Below, one piece after another: positions 14,915 to 19,619 of a stretch of DNA of 19,619 bases. The notes beneath the pieces are model-generated. The model saw only the letters and a program-made list of their open reading frames with translations, was not told where the DNA came from and ran no database searches. How positions within the stretch are numbered: position 1 is the first letter of the stretch; every line of letters starts with the position of its first letter. This stretch comes from CBDHHC01 sp050633205 (GTDB lineage: Bacteria > Pseudomonadota > Alphaproteobacteria > Rhizobiales > CBDHHC01), in the NCBI GenBank assembly GCA_050633205.1, contig JBOEGA010000185.1, forward strand, positions 1 through 19,619. Direction: 5' to 3'. The translations under genes and the position numbers were made by a program.

Positions 14915-16093
14915 TTACACATTCTGTCCCGCGGCATATCCTGACGACCATGCCCACTGGAAATTATATCCTCCCAGATGTCCGGTCACATCAACGACTT
15001 CACCAATGAAATATAATCCCGGAACCTCATTTGTTTCCATGGTTTTTGAGGATAGCCCTTTTGTATCCACACCGCCAAGTGTTACCTCGGCTGTTCTATA
15101 ACCTTCTGTTCCGCCTGGCTTGATGCGCCATGCGCTAATCGCTCTGGCAACCTCTTCCAGTTTTTTATTGGAAAGGTCGGCTATACGTCCTGTGGTTCCT
15201 GTTTTGTCACAAATATAATCTGCCAGACGTTTGGGAACTATATAGGAAACGTGAGTTTGTATTTCCTGTTTCGGTTGTTCCTGACGGCCGGTTTTAAGTT
15301 TTTCCATGACATCAATATCCGGTGCGAGGTTTATTTCAACCTCATCTCCTTCACGCCAATAGGAGGAAATCTGCAGGATTGACGGACCGCTTACACCACG
15401 GTGTGTCAGGAGGAGGGCTTCGCGGAATTCTGTTTTCCTGCATTTGACCGTTGCATCAACAGAAATCCCCGACAATTGAGACAGCTCTGTCAGCATGTCC
15501 TGATTAAATGTGAATGGCACAAGTGCGGGGCGTGGTTCTATTATTTTCAGGCCAAACTGCCCGGCAACATCATAGCCAAACCCGGTTGCACCCATTTTCG
15601 GGATCGACTTCCCACCTGTTGCGATTACCAGAGATTCGCATGTGAGTGGCATTGAGCTTGTTTCCAGTTCAAAGCCTGTAGCTGTTTTTTCGATATTATC
15701 TACTGTCGTTTCAAGCCAGATTGTTACATTTGCGGCCTTGCACTCATTTTTCAGCATATCGATGATTTCGACTGACTTGCCATCACAGAATAACTGTCCC
15801 AAGGCTTTTTCGTGATATGCAATTCCGTGGCTTTCAACCAGTGAGATAAAGTCCTGCTGTGTATAGCCCTTCAATGCAGAGATGCAGAAACGCGGGTTCT
15901 CAGACAGGAAATTTTTTGGTGTCGTGCGGGTATTTGTGAAATTACAGCGCCCTCCTCCGGAAATTCTGATTTTTTCTCCTACGGTCTGCGCATGATCAAT
16001 GAGACATACTGAACGGCCACGTTTTCCGGCCTGAATTGCACACATAAGGCCTGCGGCCCCAGCGCCAACTATTATAACATCGTAGGATTTCAC
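14915..16093 (-). CDS. HI0933/BaiN-type NAD(P)/FAD-dependent oxidoreductase
   Basis: A 392-residue flavoprotein of the HI0933 (YhiN/BaiN-like, 'aminoacetone oxidase family') group. The N-terminal dinucleotide fold VGAGAAGLMCA is at 9-19, followed by the diagnostic ISGGGRCNFTN at 44-54, GGKSIPKMGATGFGYDVAGQFG mid-protein, HRGVSGPSILQIS, and the C-terminal TLGGVDTKGL and GEVVDVTGHLGGYNFQWAWSSG. Real substrate is not established for most members. The start is GTG, with GAGGA six bases upstream. First gene of a two-gene unit with the DUF938 gene. Confidence 0.92.
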   Translation of the reverse strand: MKSYDVIIVGAGAAGLMCAIQAGKRGRSVCLIDHAQTVGEKIRISGGGRCNFTNTRTTPKNFLSENPRFCISALKGYTQQDFISLVESHGIAYHEKALGQLFCDGKSVEIIDMLKNECKAANVTIWLETTVDNIEKTATGFELETSSMPLTCESLVIATGGKSIPKMGATGFGYDVAGQFGLKIIEPRPALVPFTFNQDMLTELSQLSGISVDATVKCRKTEFREALLLTHRGVSGPSILQISSYWREGDEVEINLAPDIDVMEKLKTGRQEQPKQEIQTHVSYIVPKRLADYICDKTGTTGRIADLSNKKLEEVARAISAWRIKPGGTEGYRTAEVTLGGVDTKGLSSKTMETNEVPGLYFIGEVVDVTGHLGGYNFQWAWSSGYAAGQNV

Positions 16094-16331
16094 GGAATTT
16101 CCTCAAATCTGGATATGGGCGGGTGTTAACTGTATAAATGTGTAGAATTTACGCAAGTTAAGGCCCGATCACTGCTTATTAGCATCTTATTTGTTTCTGT
16201 CCAACAGATTTGCCAGGGATTATGAAATGTAGAGTTTTGAAGAAATGTTTGAGATATTGGCTGTTTTAGGCTAGCAATCATGTCTTAGGCCCTGAAACTA
16301 ATCCCTTCATTCAATAACAAGACAAGAGATA

Positions 16332-18146
16332 ATGGCTCCTCCACTATTAACCCTGCAAGATATTCACCTGACATTTGGCGGCACTCCTTTGCTGGAAGGA
16401 GCAGAGTTATCTGTGTCTGAGAATGAGCGACTTTGCCTGATCGGGCGGAATGGGTCAGGTAAATCCACTTTGCTGAAAATAGCAGCGGGGATAATCGAAC
16501 CGGATTCGGGTAAGAAGTTTATTCAGCCGGGTACGACAATTCAATATCTGCCGCAGGAGCCGGATTTAACAGAATTCAAGACTACACTTGATTATATTGA
16601 GGCGGGTCTTGGGCCGAGCGATGATCATTACCGGGCACAATATCTGGCAGAGCAGCTTGGTTTGACGGGGCAGGAAGATACGAACCATTTATCTGGTGGA
16701 GAGGCCCGCCGGGCAGCTCTTGCCCGTGTTCTGGCACCGTCCCCGGATATATTGCTGCTGGATGAGCCAACCAACCACCTGGACCTGCCTGTTATTGAGT
16801 GGCTTGAGAGTGAACTGAAATCTCTTAAATCAGCAATGGTCCTTATCAGCCATGACAGACGATTTCTGGAAAATCTGTCGAGAACCACTGTCTGGATAGA
16901 CCGGGGGCAATCCCGTACTCTGAATAGAGGTTTCTCCCATTTCGAAGCTTGGCGTGATGAAGTTCTGGAACAGGAAGAACTGGAACGGCATAAGCTGGAC
17001 CGTAAAATCCATGCGGAAGAGCAGTGGGTTATTTATGGTGTTACGGCAAGGCGCAAACGTAATGTCAGGCGTATGGCCAACCTGCATGACTTACGACAGC
17101 AGAGACGTGAGCACAGGCATGTTACGGGCAATGTTCAGGTTACTCAGGCAAGTGATGCAGAGGTTTCAGGCAAGCTGGTTGTTGAAGCCAAGAACATTTC
17201 CAAGGCCTATGATGGCGTTGATATTATCAAGGACTTTTCTATCAAAATTGCCCGTGGTGACAAGCTCGGCATCGTCGGACCAAATGGATCCGGTAAAACG
17301 ACACTGATCAATATGCTTACAGGTATTCTTGAGCCGGATGAAGGGACAGCCAGGATTGGTACTGCGCTGGAAATGGTTACCCTTGATCAGAAACGGGAAA
17401 GTCTCAACCCTGACTGGTCATTGAAGGATGCGCTGACTGGTGGCGGTGGGGATATGATTGATATTCCAGGTAATCCCAAGCATGTGTTCTCATATATGAA
17501 AGATTTTCTGTTTACGCCGGAGCAGGCGAATACACCGATTACTGCTTTATCCGGTGGTGAGCGGGGGCGATTGATGCTGGCGCGGGCACTTGCCAAACCT
17601 TCCAACCTGCTGGTCCTTGACGAACCAACCAATGATCTTGACCTTGAAACGCTCGACCTGTTGCAGGAGTTGCTGGCTGATTATAAAGGGACTGTGCTTC
17701 TCGTCAGCCATGACCGGGATTTTCTGGACCGGATAGTAACCTCAACACTTGGCTTTGAGGGAAATGCTCAATGGCAGGAATATGCGGGTGGCTATTCTGA
17801 TATGGTCAGCCAACGCGGTGTTGGTGTTCAGGCGAAACAGAAAGCCAGTGCTGAGGAGAAATCAAAAAACAAATCGCAAACACCGGCAGCTCCTGAAAAG
17901 AAGTCAAAACGCAAACTTTCATTTAAAGAAAAGTATGCGCTGGAAAACCTGCCCAGGGAAATGGATGCCATGCAGGAAAAAATTGACAAGTTACAGGAGA
18001 AACTTTCTGACCCTGAGCTATATACAAAGCAGCCGGAGGTATTCCAGAAAGCTACCGACGAACTGGCCAAACTACAGCAGGACATTGAAACGGCAGAAGA
18101 GCAATGGCTTGAACTGGAAATGTTACGGGAAGAAATTGAGGGTTAG
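16332..18146 (+). CDS. uup: ABC-F family ATPase Uup
   Basis: A 604-residue cytosolic ATPase with two ABC domains and no membrane segment, of the ABC-F group that acts on ribosomes; Uup has been linked to ribosome rescue or assembly and to precise excision of transposons. Domain 1: Walker A GRNGSGKST at 38-46, LSGGE 120-124, LLLDEP 141-146, His174. The arginine-rich linker (about 205-280) follows. Domain 2: GPNGSGKTT at 316-324, LSGGE 406-410, LLVLDEP 426-432, His460. A lysine-rich hinge (500-530) leads to the C-terminal coiled-coil domain (about 530-604), which distinguishes Uup from shorter ABC-F proteins. The upstream spacer 16094-16331 shows no clear promoter or RNA. Confidence 0.95.
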   Translation: MAPPLLTLQDIHLTFGGTPLLEGAELSVSENERLCLIGRNGSGKSTLLKIAAGIIEPDSGKKFIQPGTTIQYLPQEPDLTEFKTTLDYIEAGLGPSDDHYRAQYLAEQLGLTGQEDTNHLSGGEARRAALARVLAPSPDILLLDEPTNHLDLPVIEWLESELKSLKSAMVLISHDRRFLENLSRTTVWIDRGQSRTLNRGFSHFEAWRDEVLEQEELERHKLDRKIHAEEQWVIYGVTARRKRNVRRMANLHDLRQQRREHRHVTGNVQVTQASDAEVSGKLVVEAKNISKAYDGVDIIKDFSIKIARGDKLGIVGPNGSGKTTLINMLTGILEPDEGTARIGTALEMVTLDQKRESLNPDWSLKDALTGGGGDMIDIPGNPKHVFSYMKDFLFTPEQANTPITALSGGERGRLMLARALAKPSNLLVLDEPTNDLDLETLDLLQELLADYKGTVLLVSHDRDFLDRIVTSTLGFEGNAQWQEYAGGYSDMVSQRGVGVQAKQKASAEEKSKNKSQTPAAPEKKSKRKLSFKEKYALENLPREMDAMQEKIDKLQEKLSDPELYTKQPEVFQKATDELAKLQQDIETAEEQWLELEMLREEIEG

Positions 18147-18163
18147 TTGACCTGACTTTTCAT

Positions 18164-18185
18164 TATAATGCATATATGATATAAT
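18164..18185 (+). promoter_or_regulatory. TATAAT elements upstream of the GNAT gene
   Basis: Two perfect TATAAT hexamers lie at 18164-18169 and 18180-18185 in the 44-base spacer after uup. The second ends five bases before the ATG, so a start from it would give a leaderless or almost leaderless mRNA; the first would give a leader of about 15 bases. No convincing -35 is spaced correctly, although TTGACC occurs at 18147-18152. Confidence 0.4.
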
Positions 18186-18190
18186 TCCTT

Positions 18191-18667
18191 ATGGATATAA
18201 AAATCAAAGCTGCTACAGAACTAGAGTTACCTGCTATCGTTGAATTAAATAAACAGGTTCAGCATCAGCATCATGTTCAATATCCCGATGACTTTATATT
18301 TCATGCCGAACCGGATCAGGTTTATGCGTTTTTTAAATCCGTACTTGAAGACGCTTCGCAAAAGATAGTGGTTGCTGAATGTAACCAAAATATAACCTCT
18401 TATCTCTGGTACCAGCATCAGCAAAAGCCAGCCAGTGCATTTGCCCATAAGGCTGACAGGTTGTATATACATCATGTCGTAGTCGATGAAAAATACAGAC
18501 GGCTGGGTATAGCAAAATCACTTTTTGACTATGCCGATAAAGAAGCTGCGCAGATTGAAGGTTGCATGGTTGTTCTAGCAAGCTGGGCAAAAAATACAGA
18601 TGCTCACGATTTTTTCCGATCAATGGGGTTTGATACCTACAGTCTTCAGTTCCGAAAAAAGCCCTGA
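18191..18667 (+). CDS. GNAT family N-acetyltransferase
   Basis: A 158-residue acetyltransferase. The start KIKAATELELPAIVELN is the usual first strand and helix, and VVVDEKYRRLGIAKSLFDYADKEA (about 96-119) is the acetyl-CoA-binding motif A, with RRLGIA as the (R/Q)xxGx(G/A) core. The end FFRSMGFDTYSLQFRKK is motif B. Acceptor unknown. There is no Shine-Dalgarno before the ATG, yet the N-terminus matches the family exactly, so the start is fixed by homology. It follows uup by 44 bases but may have its own promoter. Confidence 0.9.
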   Translation: MDIKIKAATELELPAIVELNKQVQHQHHVQYPDDFIFHAEPDQVYAFFKSVLEDASQKIVVAECNQNITSYLWYQHQQKPASAFAHKADRLYIHHVVVDEKYRRLGIAKSLFDYADKEAAQIEGCMVVLASWAKNTDAHDFFRSMGFDTYSLQFRKKP

Positions 18668-18791
18668 TCCTTTAATCCCTCCCCCCAGAACATGAACATT
18701 ACATAAATGCTGTCTTCAAATAAGGTTCAAGTAGAGTTCCCTATATTCATACTCAAGATTAATGAAAACACAAATTTCAGGAGTTCACAGT

Positions 18792-19487
18792 ATGAATATC
18801 CAAAGCTCTAAAAGTAAGATTAAAACATTTGCTTTAGCATTATCAGCAACTCTGGCAGTTACAGCCGGTACAAGTATCGTATCCACTTCAGCCCAGGCAA
18901 AGAAGTTCATAAAACCAGCAGCAACGGGGATAGGCTTTGCTCAATCCCGCCATTCAGCCAAAAGGCTCGCTGTTCGTGCATGGAGCAAAGCAGTACGCCG
19001 TGCTTATGGCCCAAAGTACGCTAATTTCTTCCAGTCCCGCTCCAGAAGAGTTTCATGTGATTATATTGGTCATGGCCGTGGAGTTTATCGAAAACGTTCT
19101 CTGCGACGTGGTGGTGTCATTGGAACACTTGGAAACGTAAGATCTCCATGGACCTGTACAGCTTTGGCACGTCCAGCCAGAAAGTTAGTTATTTCTGTAC
19201 CTGATTATGGTGTTAAACCACTGGCCACCGGAGTTGGTTATGCATACTCCCGTGCCGGAGCAAAGGGCCTCTCAGTACGTGCCTGGACGAATGCAGTCAG
19301 TGACAGATATGGACGTCGTTACTCCAGTTTTTCCAGAGCTGCACGGAAGGATATTTCCTGCGATTACATCGGACGAAAACGCAGCTATCGAGGAAAAAGA
19401 TTTCATAGCCGCGGTGGCGTATATGGAAGTGCCGGTAATGTTAATGCCCCCTGGACATGTACTGCAACCGGGCGCCCTCGCAGCTAA
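18792..19487 (+). CDS. Secreted basic protein with two Cys-pair repeats, function unknown
   Basis: I chose the ATG at 18792 (231 residues) because AGGAG lies eight bases upstream and a Sec signal peptide begins there; an in-frame ATG at 18762 lacks such a site. Residues 1-36 are a signal peptide: basic SKSKIK, hydrophobic FALALSATLAVTAG, and an AQA|KK cleavage site. The mature protein is rich in Arg/Lys and holds two ~85-residue repeats (44-128 and 145-229), about half identical by eye. Each has VRAW, a YG..Y segment, SCDYIG, GGV.G..GNV, and PWTCTA; the cysteines are 33 residues apart in both (89/122 and 190/223), suggesting one disulfide per module. Similar A-W-YG-C-C modules occur in secreted alphaproteobacterial hypothetical proteins, as far as I recall. 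Function unknown. Monocistronic, closed by the terminator at 19523. Confidence 0.88.
   Translation: MNIQSSKSKIKTFALALSATLAVTAGTSIVSTSAQAKKFIKPAATGIGFAQSRHSAKRLAVRAWSKAVRRAYGPKYANFFQSRSRRVSCDYIGHGRGVYRKRSLRRGGVIGTLGNVRSPWTCTALARPARKLVISVPDYGVKPLATGVGYAYSRAGAKGLSVRAWTNAVSDRYGRRYSSFSRAARKDISCDYIGRKRSYRGKRFHSRGGVYGSAGNVNAPWTCTATGRPRS
18921..19175 (+). repeat. First copy of the internal 85-residue protein repeat
   Basis: Codes for residues 44-128 of the secreted protein. It begins ATGIGFAQSR and ends PWTCTALARP. It aligns without gaps to the second copy; about 45 of 85 positions are identical by eye. The DNA has diverged more than the protein, so this is an old duplication. Confidence 0.85.
19224..19478 (+). 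repeat. Second copy of the internal 85-residue protein repeat
   Basis: Codes for residues 145-229 of the secreted protein. It begins ATGVGYAYSR and ends PWTCTATGRP. The copies are offset by exactly 101 residues, with a 16-residue linker (ARKLVISVPDYGVKPL) between them. Confidence 0.85.
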
Positions 19488-19522
19488 TGCCTTGAACTAA
19501 TATAATATACCCTCCCCCGCTA

Positions 19523-19557
19523 TGCCGGAACCTTACCCCCAGGTTCCGGCACTTTTT
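19523..19557 (+). terminator. Rho-independent terminator of the secreted-protein gene
   Basis: TGCCGGAACCT (19523-19533) pairs perfectly with AGGTTCCGGCA (19541-19551), an 11-bp GC-rich stem with a 7-base loop, followed by CTTTTT and ATTTTT. It lies 36 bases past the stop codon. On the minus strand no T-run follows the stem, so it terminates mainly plus-strand transcription; the T-tract runs into the stop codon of the convergent partial gene. Confidence 0.92.
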
Positions 19558-19619
19558 ATTTTTGTTCCAGCTGTTTCTTTAGTATTTCATTTTCCTCACG
19601 AAGCTTTTTAATTTCATCC
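19556..19619 (-). CDS. C-terminal end of a coiled-coil protein (partial, N-terminus off the right edge)
   Basis: Reading from the right edge, 20 codons end at TAA (19558-19556): DEIKKLREENEILKKQLEQK. The leucine/isoleucine spacing and E/K richness are those of a coiled coil. The conserved-looking amphipathic tail and position of the terminator make a real gene end likely, but 20 residues are too few to name a family. Confidence 0.55.
   Translation of the reverse strand, partial: DEIKKLREENEILKKQLEQK

Noticed and set aside
18762..18791. Upstream ATG as the start of the secreted protein
   Set aside because: It lacks a Shine-Dalgarno, while the ATG at 18792 has AGGAG at ideal spacing and begins a standard signal peptide.

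Overview
The window is an ordinary-looking stretch of a Gram-negative chromosome, most likely from an alphaproteobacterium of moderate GC content. The evidence is the gene set: WaaA and a DUF374 acyltransferase for lipid A/Kdo assembly, DUF4170, DUF6101, UbiA, RsmE and a plant-type glutamate-cysteine ligase, in an order familiar from alphaproteobacteria. I cannot name the genus. No insertion sequence, prophage, CRISPR array, tRNA or rRNA was seen.

Layout. Positions 1-2472 (minus strand) carry an envelope/housekeeping cluster: a CysQ/inositol-monophosphatase-type phosphatase, a DUF4170 protein, and a single reading frame joining a DUF374 acyltransferase to the start of Kdo transferase WaaA, cut by the left edge. 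Positions 2666-6917 hold DUF6101, convergent ubiA, a 400-base spacer containing a structured RNA (probably 6S RNA), then rsmE and gshA. Positions 6914-10377 (minus) hold two adjacent CPBP-family membrane proteases, an MFS transporter and a DUF1330 protein, the last divergent from a LysR regulator at 10469-11374. Positions 11512-14248 hold a GNAT acetyltransferase, a convergent AbrB-antitoxin/Doc-toxin pair, a single-domain globin and an unrecognised helical protein. Positions 14234-16093 (minus) hold a DUF938 methyltransferase-like protein coupled to an HI0933-type flavoprotein. Positions 16332-19487 hold the ABC-F ATPase Uup, a second GNAT protein and a secreted, very basic protein built from two ~85-residue repeats, closed by a strong terminator. 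The right edge contains the C-terminal end of a coiled-coil protein on the minus strand.

Most genes are independent housekeeping or accessory functions rather than one pathway. Points deserving attention are the DUF374-WaaA fusion with a possible internal restart, the RNA between ubiA and rsmE, the CPBP paralogue lacking the first glutamate of the EExxxR motif, the Doc-like toxin whose Fic-motif histidine is methionine, and the two-repeat cysteine-containing secreted protein. I did not find a clear multi-gene novel system.
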